64,000 nucleotides of DNA from Canna indica (GCA_034359265.1 CP136891.1:52468501-52532500), one strand, 5' to 3'; positions 1 to 11,146 are shown, numbered from the stretch's first letter. Numbers and translations: made by a program. The notes: generated by a model not told the origin, from the letters alone.

Positions 1-79
1 TAAGAATGCCGTTGCAAATAGCAACGGCTTGAGCGGCCGTTGCTGATAGCCGTTGCTGAAGACTCAATTTCTAGTAGTG
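1..79. mobile_element. Terminal end of a CACTA (En/Spm) transposon, rest off-window
   Basis: The segment ends in CTAGTAGTG, the inverse of the CACTACTAG terminus typical of CACTA elements. Behind it are subterminal copies of GCAACGGC/GCCGTTGC, the same motifs found at both ends of the CACTA element at 28573-35246; the last ~55 bases closely match that element's right end. CACTA transposases bind such subterminal repeats. The body lies left of the window, so the 3-bp target duplication cannot be checked. The end abuts the transposase intron of the Harbinger element that follows, so the CACTA element probably inserted there. Confidence 0.85.
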
Positions 80-110
80 CGATAGCCCCGATGCAATTCT
101 AAAAAAGTAA

Positions 111-203
111 GTTCATACCTTAACATAAGGAAACACAGTAAGTTCATACCTTAAACTAAGGAAACACACTAAATTCATACATTAAAATAAGGAAACCAAA
201 GAG
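111..203 (-). repeat. Three ~31-bp tandem copies of a transposase splice-donor junction
   Basis: Units start near 111, 142 and 173. Each holds TTCATAC followed by TTAA.nTAAGGAAAC. On the minus strand the innermost copy is the end of the transposase exon (TTTCCTTATTTTAAT) followed by donor GTATGAA. The other two copies carry the variant junction AAG-GTATGAA inside what should be intron. So the exon-intron boundary has been triplicated, giving three potential donors in a row. Confidence 0.7.
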
Positions 204-675
204 GATTCCCTTCTATCTCGGGTTGGACTTTACGGGATTCTCGTGGTCGTATTAGTTGAGGGGCTAGACTCAAAACCGCACGTAGAACTTTTTTGAACCA
301 TGTGTGCACGATTTCAGTTGAGTGCTGGTAGTGTTCCGCCATAATTCGCACACGTTCATTGTGGCAAATAGTGAATAAGAACATAGCTACCCCTTCTTCA
401 ACTGATATTCTTTGATTTTCCAACCCTACCCCTCTAAGTTGTTGGCATAATCTTCTAAACAAGTTAGGCTCCATCCGCAAACTTTCATAGCAACGGATGC
501 GAGAGTTCATCAACTCTTGAGTATATTCCGCACCCGATAGTATAGATGTGCGTACAGGTCTTGGTGGTGATTGAGCGACTTCAAAAAGTTCATCTAGTAT
601 AATCACGCCCGCAAGAATTATCCCAGCTCTAATAAGTGCATCTTTCACCTCATCGTTATCATCATTAGAACTCAT
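181..675 (-). pseudogene. Harbinger transposase, first exon only
   Basis: On the minus strand a start codon at 675 opens 165 codons ending at a GTATGA donor (phase 0). The translation matches the N-terminal helical domain of plant HARBI1-like nucleases (DUF8040): RTSILSGAEYTQEL, then ICHNERVRIMAEHYQHS, then a WFPYF ending. The copy at 59096-59596 has the equivalent exon of 167 codons with the same ending and phase. The nuclease exons (DGTH, VVDAGY, IERCFG in the other copy) are absent because a CACTA element interrupts the following intron. The protein would make the N-terminal part of a DDE transposase with no catalytic residues. An upstream in-frame ATG at 810 gives a low-complexity extension that the other copy does not share, so I prefer 675. 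Confidence 0.8.
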
Positions 676-939
676 TCTGAATTTAAAGTAAATTGAAATA
701 GCAAACTGATATAGCAAATAACAACTTATAATAGCATAGAAGGAACAGTAAATAGCAAACAATCCTAAATCAAACATAGCAAATAGTCCTAAATCAAACA
801 TTAATAGCAAACAGTAGCAACCTACTCAAAGCAAACAAGTTTAAGTACAGCCCCACATAGTTGTTAGAGCATTTAGTACAGCCCCACATTAGGAGCATTT
901 AGTACAACCCCACATTAGGAGCATTTCAGTTTAAAATAT

Positions 940-1939
940 TTACATAAAATTGGTGCTATATATTCCCATGCACCACGCTACAGCACCTTCATCATCTAAA
1001 GCTGCAAAAAAACTGCGAGCATCAGGATTTTTTATTAGAAAATTTATAACATGGTTGTTAACTTGATTATCTAGGCCAAAACTCTGCAGCCTTGAAACAC
1101 ACGATGCAGGTGACTTGGGCACTACTTGAGGAGGACCAGTGGTACTTGTTTCCTTAACTGCAATTCCACCTAACTTATCTATTAGTGCAGTTGCAGCAGA
1201 TAATGCTTGGGCCAAACATTGAGATGAATTACCTCTTTTCCTCGATCGACTACTACATGACCCAGATGGAATGTTAAGGGAGACCCTACGCAAAAGGGGT
1301 TCCGGACCACCACTTGAATCTGTCCCCTCATTCTCATGGGCTCTCAATGGTCGTTTCCCTCGACCTATATCTCTAAACTCATTCTCAACCTGACGCTCTT
1401 CGTTCGAGGTCAATGGTACTTGAGAAGAGGAACGAGCTAAGTGGCCTGTTGCGGACTGATTAGCAAATGCTAATTCCATCAAGTCATAAAACTTAGGTGG
1501 ACCATTTTTTAACATTTTGAATGAATCTCAGAGAGTCTGCGAACCAACTTTTTTTTATTTGTACATTGTCTTATGACTCATAAGAAGGAAAACTACTAAT
1601 AAAAAATGACATACCGAAGATCGGTTCCAAACAGTTTCATCAGCTTCAATAATATTTGTGTCAGGATTCCAAGTTACTCTGGTATGGTTAATTAGATCTT
1701 TGAAAGATCGATAAGTTCTATGAAGACAACATTTTTTTTTGTCTACACTTATCAAACCCAAGTTTACCCCCAAACTTTTCCTCCAACTTATCACTAATCA
1801 CCTCCCAACTTTTCTTATCATAGTTGGTGGTACCACGTTGCCTTATGTACTCGCCCAAAATTTTTAAAAATTCTTCAGTGACAAGGTGGGACCACTCAAC
1901 CACATTTTCTCTTGGTTTGCGATGGCCACCCATGTTCAA
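940..1939 (-). pseudogene. Harbinger ORF1, Myb/SANT-like DNA-binding protein, frameshifted
   Basis: ORF1 of plant Harbinger elements makes a Myb/SANT-like protein (Myb_DNA-bind_3) that helps the transposase bind DNA and enter the nucleus. Here the N-terminus (from about 1939) has the TEEFLKILGEY and KLEEKFG blocks. The frame then breaks in a run of As (minus strand) near 1732-1741. In a second frame come HTRVTWNPDTNIIEADETVW and a donor near 1612. The second exon (about 1515-940) starts at NGPPKFYDLMELAF, passes a basic serine-rich linker, and ends with a C-terminal helical domain (NPDARSFFAAL). Every block aligns with ORF1 at 57992-58919. The frameshift makes the product non-functional unless it is an assembly error. 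Confidence 0.75.
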
Positions 1940-2030
1940 CTATTTATTCTATAATCGTAATCCAAATCAGAACATAGTATAAACTAAAAACATACCATTT
2001 TTGAAAAGGATACTGTTACTATAAAAATAT

Positions 2031-2350
2031 ATCATAGTTTAAATAGCATGATAAAATAAACCAGAATAGCATCACAGAACAATAGATCATGTAAACAGAA
2101 TTATAATAGCATTCATTTATTGATTCATTGAATGAGCAATGAAATAGAAATAGAACATGGTATCATACAGTAAAAAAATAGATCATGTAATATGAAGAAT
2201 GTTAAAACATACCATAGTTTAAATAGCATGATAAAATAAACCAGAATATCATCACAGAACAATAGATCATGTAAATAGAATTAGAATAGCATTCATTCAT
2301 TGATTCATTGATTGAGCAATGAAATAGAACATAGTATCATACTGTAAACA
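2031..2350. repeat. 180-bp direct repeat in the Harbinger leader
   Basis: Two diverged copies begin at about 2031 and 2211 with CATAGTTTAAATAGCATG and run for roughly 130-140 bases with a few substitutions. They lie between ORF1 and the 893-bp duplication and contain no convincing ORF. Confidence 0.75.
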
Positions 2351-2381
2351 GATCATATTTCACTTAAGTTGTTTTGCTGTG

Positions 2382-4170
2382 TGAGAATTCAATGAGATAA
2401 TGCCATTGAGGGAGTTGCAAGCAGCTGCATTAATATATCTTACAAGAATATTCCTACCGACCTTTGCAACGGGGCATAAAAAGAAGTATTGTATCGAACA
2501 TTCAAAATGAAGGATAATTTGCGAGCATAATATGTATATTTTTTTTAAAAAAATTGGGATATCCATCTTAGAGAGTTCATTGCAAACACTGTTTTCAGCT
2601 GTTGACAAACATATTAACCCAAACTTCGATTCAATTAACAAAACAAGAATTAGAAAAATAACTTGTTTTCGATTCAATCATATTTCAAACACCGTAAACA
2701 AACCATATTTCACCCAAACAGATCATATTTCAAATACTGTAAACTTTGATTCAATTAGAGAGTTCATTGCAAACACTATAAATAGATCATATTTCACCCA
2801 AACTTTGATTCAATCAACAAAATAAGAATTAGAAAAACAACTCCTTTTTGATTCAATCAACAAAACCCGGATACTGCTCCTCACGGGTCTCTCATCCCAC
2901 GCGACTCAACCTTCACCCAAACTTCTTATTTGAAGAAGAAAAGAAAATATCATATAAACCCTAAACCCTAGATAACAAAATACAACACACCATAGATCGG
3001 GTCAAGTTCGAAAAGAAGAAAGCGTAGATCGAGAAGAAGAAAATGTAGATCAGGTCGAGTTCGAGAAGAAGAAAGCATAGATCGAGAAGAAGAAAATGTA
3101 GATCCGAAATAAATCGGTAGGAGTAGACCTTACCTTCGAAGGAGTGGCCGAAAACAACCGAGGAGAGGTAGTCGGCGTTGGGCGAGAAGTTGTCACCCTA
3201 ACAAAAAAAACCCTAGATTAGATCAGGTTGAGTTCGAGAAGAAGAAAACATAGATCGGATATGGAGACCTTACCATATGAGAATTCAATGAGATAATGCC
3301 ATTGAGGGAGTTGCAAGCAGCTGCATTAATATATCTTACAAGAATATTCCTACCGACCTTTGCAACGGGGCATAAAAAGAAGTATTGTATCGAACATTCA
3401 AAATGAAGGATAATTTGCGAGCATAATATGTATATTTTTTTTAAAAAAATTGGGATATCCATCTTAGAGAGTTCATTGCAAACACTGTTTTCAGCTGTTG
3501 ACAAACATATTAACCCAAACTTCGATTCAATTAACAAAACAAGAATTAGAAAAATAACTTGTTTTCGATTCAATCATATTTCAAACACCGTAAACAAACC
3601 ATATTTCACCCAAACAGATCATATTTCAAATACTGTAAACTTTGATTCAATTAGAGAGTTCATTGCAAACACTATAAATAGATCATATTTCACCCAAACT
3701 TTGATTCAATCAACAAAATAAGAATTAGAAAAACAACTCCTTTTTGATTCAATCAACAAAACCCGGATACTGCTCCTCACGGGTCTCTCATCCCACGCGA
3801 CTCAACCTTCACCCAAACTTCTTATTTGAAGAAGAAAAGAAAATATCATATAAACCCTAAACCCTAGATAACAAAATACAACACACCATAGATCGGGTCA
3901 AGTTCGAAAAGAAGAAAGCGTAGATCGAGAAGAAGAAAATGTAGATCAGGTCGAGTTCGAGAAGAAGAAAGCATAGATCGAGAAGAAGAAAATGTAGATC
4001 CGAAATAAATCGGTAGGAGTAGACCTTACCTTCGAAGGAGTGGCCGAAAACAACCGAGGAGAGGTAGTCGGCGTTGGGCGAGAAGTTGTCACCCTAACAA
4101 AAAAAACCCTAGATTAGATCAGGTTGAGTTCGAGAAGAAGAAAACATAGATCGGATATGGAGACCTTACC
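2382..4170. repeat. 893-bp perfect tandem duplication
   Basis: Copy 1 is 2382-3274 and copy 2 is 3278-4170, separated by ATA (period 896). I found no difference between the copies; the 97-codon plus-strand ORFs they contain (2532-2825 and 3428-3721) are identical. Each copy has a TAAACCCTAAACCCTAG telo-box-like motif and GAAGAAG-rich stretches with AGATCGAG motifs. The duplication lies in the untranslated leader of the minus-strand Harbinger element. The short ORFs inside look like chance ORFs in leader or intron sequence. Identical copies mean a recent duplication or an assembly artefact. Confidence 0.9.
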
Positions 4171-4633
4171 TTTGACGAGTGGCCAAAAAAAATCGAGACC
4201 TAGAGGTAGTCGACGCTGGGCAAGAAGTTGTCGTCGAGCTCTGCTAGTGTTTGGGTGAAGGGTGAGTCGCAGTAATTACAGTGAATCGGCGCTGGGATGA
4301 GAGACCCGTGAGGAGCAGTATCAGATTTTGTTGATTGAATCGAAAATGAGTTCTTTTTCACGTAATTACAAGAATGCCACTCCGCCTGTTTTCTATTTTT
4401 GATGAAAACATAGAAAACACCGAATCGGTGTTTTCTAATTCATGTATTAATCGCGTTACGAAGAAAATGGGTTTTGGAGAAAACACGCGCCCGTTTTGGC
4501 CTGTTTCGCGCAACCAAACGTGATTTCTGTCCCGTTTTCGTTTTCAAAAGAAAACAAAAACCCAAAACGGGCACGTTTTGGGTAACCAAACACACCCTAG
4601 ATTTTGCCTCTACTGGGTCTGCTTTTTCTATAG

Positions 4634-5206
4634 ATCATCCTGGAAGAGGATGATGATATGTGGCATGTTTACAATCTGATATCTGTTGGAGATTCTGTTC
4701 AAGCTCTTATAGTCAGGTATTTTTTTTCCCTTTTGATTTATTGCTTTTATTTTGTTGTATGTGTAATTAAGGAGTACAGATCGAAAGTTATTTATTTTCT
4801 TTTACTTGGATGAGTTTTTAATGCGCGACAGGATTTCCAAATGTTCTTAAATGCCAAATTGCATTTTTTTTTTTTAGTTAATTTTAGGGCTGGTAATTTA
4901 ACCCATTCTTGATGTTCTTAGCCTTAATGAAATTTAGTTGTTGTGTGTCAAACTGTGGATTGAATCATCAGATCAATTAGCTTGGACATGTAGCTGTATT
5001 TCCAATAACTAGACTGGTCCTTCTCTGTTATACTTGTTACATATATATAGACAAGTGATAATGTTTTGTGCTTGAAAAGAATATTCCAGTTCTTCCTAAT
5101 TGTTCTATGTTTGCAACCATTTGTTCATTTGTTACATATATGAGATCTGGCTCATGGAAGGCAGGACACTGAACGTGTTAAGATAAAACTGGAAATTAAA
5201 GTCGAG
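4634..5206 (+). pseudogene. Pelota-like gene fragment, two exons
   Basis: Pelota is the eRF1-like partner of HBS1 that rescues stalled ribosomes. Two exon-like pieces fit its N-terminal domain. 4634-4716, after a TTTTTCTATAG acceptor, encodes DDDMWHVYNLISVGDSV and ends at a GTATTT donor in phase 2. 5161-5206, after an AG, encodes QDTERVKIKLEIKVE and ends at GTATGA. The phases join correctly. The plant family normally has about ten more residues between these blocks, which are missing. I could not find the first exon or any later Pelota exon in the next 5 kb, so this is probably a decayed or captured fragment. A Harbinger terminus lies 36 bp upstream. Confidence 0.6.
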
Positions 5207-7193
5207 GTATGATTTATTTTATTCTTTAAATATCAACTCAACATATCAAAAGTTCGAGTAATATTTTTCCCCAAAATATAAAATTGTAGTATCATTTTTT
5301 GTTGAACTTATATATCATGGTATCACTCTTCTTGAGTTCTCAAGACTAACTTTATAATCAGTTTTAATGAATTATGAAGAATGAAGAAACCATGATCCAT
5401 GTTTTAAGTTACGGACTTGAGACCTCTACCATTTATTGGTATTTCCATGTTTTAACACTTAGCACGACCAGCACAGTCCAGGCCGTGTTGAGTGGTCTTA
5501 GTACAACTTGAAACATTTGTATGACTCTCTTTTTTCTCATAAATTAGGACCAATTCATAAAATTAAGTAATAAAATGAGTTTGAAGCCTCAATGAATCAA
5601 AATGCATTAGAACATGTCATCTGATACATTTAAAGATAGTTGATTGAATATTACAATTAAAACTAAAAGAAGGAATGCCTCTCAGAATGTTGGTATTCCA
5701 TTGGTTAATATTGATTAAGATCAGCCATGTAGTTTTGAAGTGCCAATCAATGACATGCTTGCGACAATGTACTGGACTTGCTAACTTGGACTTGTTACAC
5801 ACTGGATTGACGTGTTATATGCTAACACATATGTTCCATTACATGGATGTTTGGATGCAATTTCATCAGTCTTTCGGCAGAATAAAAGGTATGATATGAA
5901 GACATGATCTCTTTGACGATAGCATGGTAGTTGCTGGCATGTCAGGAGTGGAAACTGGCACAAAACAAGGTATGATATGGAGACATGATCTCTTTGTCTT
6001 CTTAATTTGAGCGAGTTGGTAGATGATTAAAGCAATAAAACATAATTTGATTGATCTATTGCTAAATTTTCTAGATCTATAATATAGATCATGATGCTTC
6101 TTGACATTTATGTTATCACATTTGTATTGCATAAGATTTCAATTAGTCCATCAACAACTTAAAGACTTCTGACATGTTCAATTTTAGTACAAGTCTCAAC
6201 TAGTTTTATGAAAAAACAATATATCCTTTTGATGTAGTTGGAAAATATCCTTATGTTGATCATTATACTGCAGAAAACATTTTTGTAATTAGTTGTTATT
6301 TGTTCCCTAGTGGCATGTTAAAAAGAGAAGGGAATCTTTTGCAAAATACATGAATGGGGGACTAGTTGTGATAGCAAATAGTATTCCTTTAAAGGTTGTT
6401 GAATGTGTTATGGACAACAAATAGAAAAGGTACATTTTTTTTTCTGATTTCTTGGATATTGCAACTTCTTTATTTGTTAGCATTTTCTCATTGATTTATT
6501 GAACTTTCAGAATAGTTTAAAATCACAATTTCCTTTACTGAAATCTAATCATGCCAATGTGCTCTTCATGTCTGACTTATGTGCATGTTAGACCATTCAA
6601 ATTCTGCCAAAGTTAGCTTGATAAAATTTATCCAAGAAAAACAAGGTTGTTGCTTATTTTAATTATCTTTTGTTGCCTAAAAAAATGCTGCACCTATAGT
6701 TTCTAAACAAATTTCCACATGCACTTTAGAGTGGAAGCTAGTTTTTTGTCCATATAATTATATTGTAAATCCAATAGTTAGATATTTGAGTGGAAGTTGA
6801 ACGCAGGAACGATTAATTATTTTTTCTTGCCTCCTTTTTCTTCTAAGTGAACAAAGAAAAGGAAGAATTTTAGCTTCCTTCCCTTCTTCTTTCTTTTCCA
6901 TTCATTCATCCTTTTTCTTCCAAGTAAACAAACTCTTATGGTACTTGCAAATTGCTAGTGGATTTGTAGAAAAAATATATGCCATATGCTCCTACTTTAT
7001 AACTACTTGCTGCAACATGGCCACTTGCTTTATAATTGTTATTTTTCTTTTAGATTGACGATAGTTGTATAATGCAAAATTTACTGGGATTAATTTTTGG
7101 TAGTTCAAGGATTCATGCCAGTTTCTTCTTTATGCAATTAAGAGACAATTATTGATCTAATAGTGCATCCAGTTTTGGGATTTGACAAAGTTG
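5207..7193. other. AT-rich stretch without recognised genes
   Basis: No convincing coding region or transposon terminus is visible. The only internal structure I saw is a short direct repeat around GGTATGATATG.AGACATGATCTCTTT at about 5889 and 5969. It is probably intron or spacer of the decayed host locus. Confidence 0.5.
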
Positions 7194-8540
7194 TGTTAAG
7201 CAAAATTAGACACTAGAAAGGGAGTTTGAATAGTGTGTGTTCTTTTTAGCCAATTTTAACTTCAACCAAATGCATGTCCGACTAAATAATGTTCGTTATC
7301 AAATATAAAGCACGACAATAAACAAATGAGCAAGGCAATCCTAACACGAGCAAATATAGTGGTTCGGCCAACCGCCTACTCCACTACCTTGGCTCATCAC
7401 CAAGGATTTCTAACCAACTATTTTATAGAACTTGTGTTTCCCTTTGAATATAACCGAGGACTCAATTATCACCTCTTTGAGAACTCAAACCTATTCACCT
7501 AGGCAAAACACAATTCTACAAAGTAAACCCTAAGTGTTTACACTAGCACACCTAGCAAGCTAATCCAATTAAAACAAGTTTAAACAATAATTAAAATTAC
7601 AATGAAAAGAGCTAAGAAATAAAACCAAGAACCAATGCTCTTTTCCAAGCCTTCAAGCCTTCAACTCGCCAAGTCATTGAGCTTGAATCGAAGCCCGAGT
7701 TGAGGAAGAATGAGCACTTGAGAAAACGTTGATCGGAGAAGCGAGCACAAGCAATTGATCTCTAGAAGGCACAAATCTCTCTTTTCAATGCTTAAATCAG
7801 TTGTTAAGGGGTATTAAAGGAGTTAGGTGAGGAGTATTTATAACCCCTCAATCGAACGGCTCTTCAACGAGTGTTTTTTCGCCTATTGGACGCCATTTGG
7901 TCGCTTGTCGGTCGACCGACAAATCGACCCCCCAACGATCGCTGGCTTCTTGTGCTTCTATAGCTTTGTTCGATCGACCAGAGGGTCAACCGAATGAGTC
8001 ACGATTTTGCCTCTCTGCTATCCGGTCGACCGCTCGGCCGATCGAAGCAGGCATTGCCAGATTTTGGCCTTAGTCGATCGACCGAAGTAGCTACTGCCAT
8101 TTTCTAGCCTTGTTCGGTCGACCGAAGTAGCCACTATCGATTTTTGCATCTGTTCGGTCGACCGACCGGTCGAACGAAATGACTACTACCAATTTTCTGC
8201 ATTGTTCGGTCGATCGACCGGACAACCAAACTTAGGCTGAGGCTGATTTTTTCCTTTATCTTTGTTACATACTTTTTCATAGGTTTAGTTATCAAGTTTT
8301 AACTTGGATAACTTTACAACTAGGCTTGGGATGAGATCCTAGGGGTATATTACAAGATATCTACTCAACCTACACCCGAGCCTTTCTTGACATTCTTTTC
8401 TTTCGTTTCTCCGAAGTTCGCCTAAGTTCGCAAGCTTATTGCAACCTCAACCTGAACTCAAAACTTCACACATAGATTAAATACTTGTTTGTTATCATCA
8501 AAATGAAGATCGAAGCTTAAGGGGAACCCTTAATCCAACA
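7194..8540 (-). mobile_element. Solo Copia LTR, minus orientation (GTCGAC-palindrome family)
   Basis: Bounded by TGTTAAGC on the left and CCAACA on the right, with perfect 5-bp duplications AGTTG at 7189-7193 and 8541-8545. On the minus strand it follows the same plan as the LTRs of the element at 42298-50160: start TGTTGG, a cluster of GGTCGACCG-like palindromes, TATAAATA (plus-strand 7835-7842), and a C-rich CCCTCTAGTG-type end. It has no internal region, so it arose by LTR-LTR recombination. Confidence 0.9.
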
Positions 8541-8629
8541 AGTTGATGAGAAAACTCGCATTTATGTTGGTGCACACCTACTTATTCCTTTCTCTGTTAA
8601 CATTTTTGGATAATTTAGTAAGTTAAATA
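8541..8629. other. 89-bp spacer between two opposed solo LTRs
   Basis: Original host DNA left between the solo LTRs at 7194-8540 and 8630-9908. It includes one copy of each target duplication. No coding capacity is recognised. Confidence 0.6.
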
Positions 8630-9908
8630 TGTTGGCTTAAGGTTTTCAACCTTGGTCTTAATCTTGGTTTTGATGATAACAAACATGGAACTAATGTTTC
8701 ATGAAGAAATATTTTCAGGTTCCATATCTGTTAGTGCTCGATGTCCTCGATCGGAAATATAAGAGAAATCAAAAAATCGGAAGGACATTGATCGGCGTGT
8801 TTGGCTTCGTCGTGGAAATCTCTCGAAGTTCGACATGTGCACCAAAGACGTCTTGGACGACTCTAAAAAAATACATGGAAAGCTCTCCAAGTTGAAGGAT
8901 GTTGAAGTCTGAAACCCGAAAACGAAGCGCGCAAGAAGAATGCTGAAAAAAAAATCAAGTTCAACCTAGTTTCGGTTGACCGAATGTAGTGAAGAATTGA
9001 TAGTAGCCAATTCGGTCAACCAGCCGGTCGACCAAAGTGCGCCTAGAAGTGGCAGAATGCCTCAATCGCTTGTGCGGTCAATCTATCAATCGGCAAGCGA
9101 TTGGGCATTGCCAACGGCCAGAAAAAATGCCCATTGACGAGCCTTGGTGTTTGGGGGTTATAAATACCCATCCCAAACTCATTTCAATCCTTCCATGATG
9201 CATCCAAGCTTCCATTGAGCCATATTTGATCATCTCTAAAGGGTTTCTTGAGCCATCTCTTTGCAATCCCTAGTTTTCATGATAAAACCTTGATCTAGCC
9301 TTTGAACCTTCAAGATTCATCTTCTCGAGGCATCAAGAGGACTAGGGAGTTTCTTTTGGAGCTAAGTATAGTTTGATTTGTTTATTGCTCCAATTGTTAT
9401 TGTATTTTCTTGTTTAATTCTTTGTATTTGAGTTAGTGTAAGACCTAGAGTGTGGGTCTTGAAATTGGGTGGTAGCCTTGGTGTTTGAGGTTTAAATCCA
9501 CCGGTGTAAACATAGTTTACTAGGATTAGTTGAGTTATCCCTTAGGTTGAGGTGGGAGAGTGCTCTCGGTAGGAAGGCGGGATACTTCCGGGTGTGGAAG
9601 TGCCTTCGGTTTGAGAGCGGGAGATTTTTCGGTTGTAAAGTCCTCTTTGTAAGGGAAACGATATAATCTAGTAAACTTAGTTTGAAAATCCTAAACGGGG
9701 TGCTTAGGTAGTGGAGTAGGCATTGGTACCAAACCACTATAAATCATTGTGTTAGCATTGATATTTTGTTTGTGTTTATTGCTTCATATTTATTGCTTCC
9801 GCTTGCTATTAATATCGTGCTTAGGCATTGGGACCGGAATTAGATGATAAGATTAGTTAACACACAATTCACCCCCCCCCCCCTCTAGTTTAGGCCATTT
9901 CACCAACA
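8630..9908 (+). mobile_element. Solo Copia LTR, plus orientation (GTCGAC-palindrome family)
   Basis: Starts TGTTGGCTTAAGG, ends CACCAACA, and is flanked by perfect duplications AAATA at 8625-8629 and 9909-9913. It contains GGTCGACC-type palindromes at about 8970-9090 upstream of TATAAATA at 9159-9166, then the conserved downstream block with GGGGTGCTTAGGTAGTGGAG and a C-run before the end. The short ORFs on both strands here are by-products of the LTR. Confidence 0.92.
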
Positions 9909-9985
9909 AAATATATTTATTTCTAGATCACCATGCTTCATTAGATCAACTAGTATGTTGATATAATTCATCTTTTATTCTACAG

Positions 9986-10110
9986 CAAGGGAGACTTTCT
10001 CAAGCTGAAACAACTATGAAGAAACTTTATGACAAAGAAAAAGTCGTTGAAGTTATGCATGGCTTAGGAACAGGGTGTTCAAGGTTCAACTGGAACTTGA
10101 TGCTAGTTAG
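9986..10110 (+). pseudogene. Plastid glucose transporter-like exon fragment
   Basis: After a TTCTACAG acceptor the sequence encodes QGRLSQAETTMKKLYDKEKV followed by VEVMHGL. This fits the cytosolic loop after the sixth membrane helix of plastidic glucose transporter 4 (GLT1/pGlcT, major facilitator family), where plants have QGK..EAE..IK.LYGKERV.E. The frame then shifts by one base near 10075 and soon meets stops, so it is a broken exon. No other exon of this gene was recognised. The identification rests on one short block. Confidence 0.5.
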
Positions 10111-10764
10111 AAGATTTCAATTGGTCAAGGGTCAGATATCTGGAAGCTATGTTGGATGATTTCATGACTATAACAAGCTAGCTACTTTTGTTTTTGAAAA
10201 CAATACTTAATCTACTTTCTTTTTATTATTAGAAGACAATATTGATCTATGTTTAAGTTCATTAGTTGATATTTTACTAAGTTTGGATTAATGTTTTGTT
10301 TTGGTAGTTTGGATTTATGTAATGTACTCTTGATTTAATATAAAAATGTTATTTAAATATTGATTCTTATATTGTTAATAAATTAAAAAAACAAAAAAAT
10401 TATTTCAATAACAACAACAAGCTGGGATTAAACCTACTTTTGTATTATAGTTTTAAAATGTTCTCTTTAGTGATAGATAACAGTTCGAAAAAGCTATATA
10501 AATATATATATATGATAACTAAATATTATTACTACTGTAGAATGAAGTAATAGCAGGTTATGAATGCTACAACGAACTAATCATAACGAATACAAAATGT
10601 TATATAATAACATTCATATAGCATTCATAATTGCATTCCCAGAAACGCTATTATAACCTCCCTACATAAGATAGCGTGCGATTTGACAGCGTTTCGTTTA
10701 ATGCTATACACTACCTATGATAGCGTTGATGGCATGCTATTAATGATGATTTTTGTTGTAGAGA
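10111..10764. other. AT-rich spacer ending in a degenerate CACTA-like terminus
   Basis: Downstream of the transporter fragment the DNA is AT-rich and non-coding. From about 10620 it carries spaced AGCGTT/AACGCT motifs and ends TTTTTGTTGTAGAG near 10761, close to the usual CACTA terminus (TTTTTGTTGTAGTG). I read this as the end of a small non-autonomous CACTA element with a mutated last dinucleotide. I could not place the other end; TACTACTGTAG near 10530 is a weak candidate. Confidence 0.4.
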
Positions 10765-11146
10765 ATGGATCTCGACGTCTGGTTGTCCTTTATCGGTTTT
10801 GAGTGCAGGGTACTGATTCAAGTGAACGTCGACCTGTCGCAGCTTCACCTGAACAGTTGGGTGTTTGTCCGCTGCTTTGAAATCCTAATGGAGCTCCTCA
10901 GTGTTAAGTCGAGCCTCAATATATTTTTTCCTTCTTCCAAGCTAAGGGTACGTATAAGGGCTTCTGGGTGTCCTTTAGTAGCACCCCAAGGAGGAAACTC
11001 TTCAGCTTGTTCAAGAGTTCTTACAAGAACTTCAAGAGGTATTTCTTCAAAGTGAGGTCAATCGAGGCCGAATGACTGGTGGTTCTTTCTGGATAAGGTG
11101 ACGTCCACGGAGAATTTTCCACTATTTTGGAGGCGAAGCCCGACCA
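10765..11146 (+). pseudogene. Gypsy gag-like fragment (PF04195 type)
   Basis: Encodes MDLDVWLSF...GFECRVLIQ, then SQLHLNSWVFVRCFEIL and SSLNIFF. This matches the 'putative gypsy type transposon' domain found at the N-terminus of many plant retroelement polyproteins. The same sequence occurs at 54588-54896 with a better reading frame. Here the frame breaks after about 60 codons. The matching sequence stops at CCCGACCA (11146), where an LTR fragment begins. Confidence 0.65.

Larger units (their letters stand above)
80..4597 (-). mobile_element. PIF/Harbinger transposon, 3' part cut off by a CACTA insertion
   Basis: Minus-strand element. Its 5' terminus is at 4597 and reads GGGTGTGTTTGGTTACCC on the minus strand, a PIF-like terminal inverted repeat, with TAG just outside. 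Going leftward it has a long non-coding leader with repeats, a broken Myb/SANT-like ORF1 (about 1939-940) and the first transposase exon (675-181). The catalytic DDE exons and the other terminus are missing, because the CACTA end at 1-79 lies in the first transposase intron. The relative at 56101-62848 has the same gene order and shows what is lost. The element lies next to Pelota-like exons and may have inserted in an intron of that gene. Confidence 0.8.

Noticed and set aside
2532..2825. 97-codon ORF present identically at 3428-3721, and its antisense partner
   Set aside because: Identity comes from the tandem duplication; the protein is low-complexity and lies in a transposon leader with open frames on both strands, so it is not evidence of coding.
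6303..6425. Exon-like piece after TTCCCTAG encoding about 37 residues
   Set aside because: No family recognised and no partner exon; too short to call.
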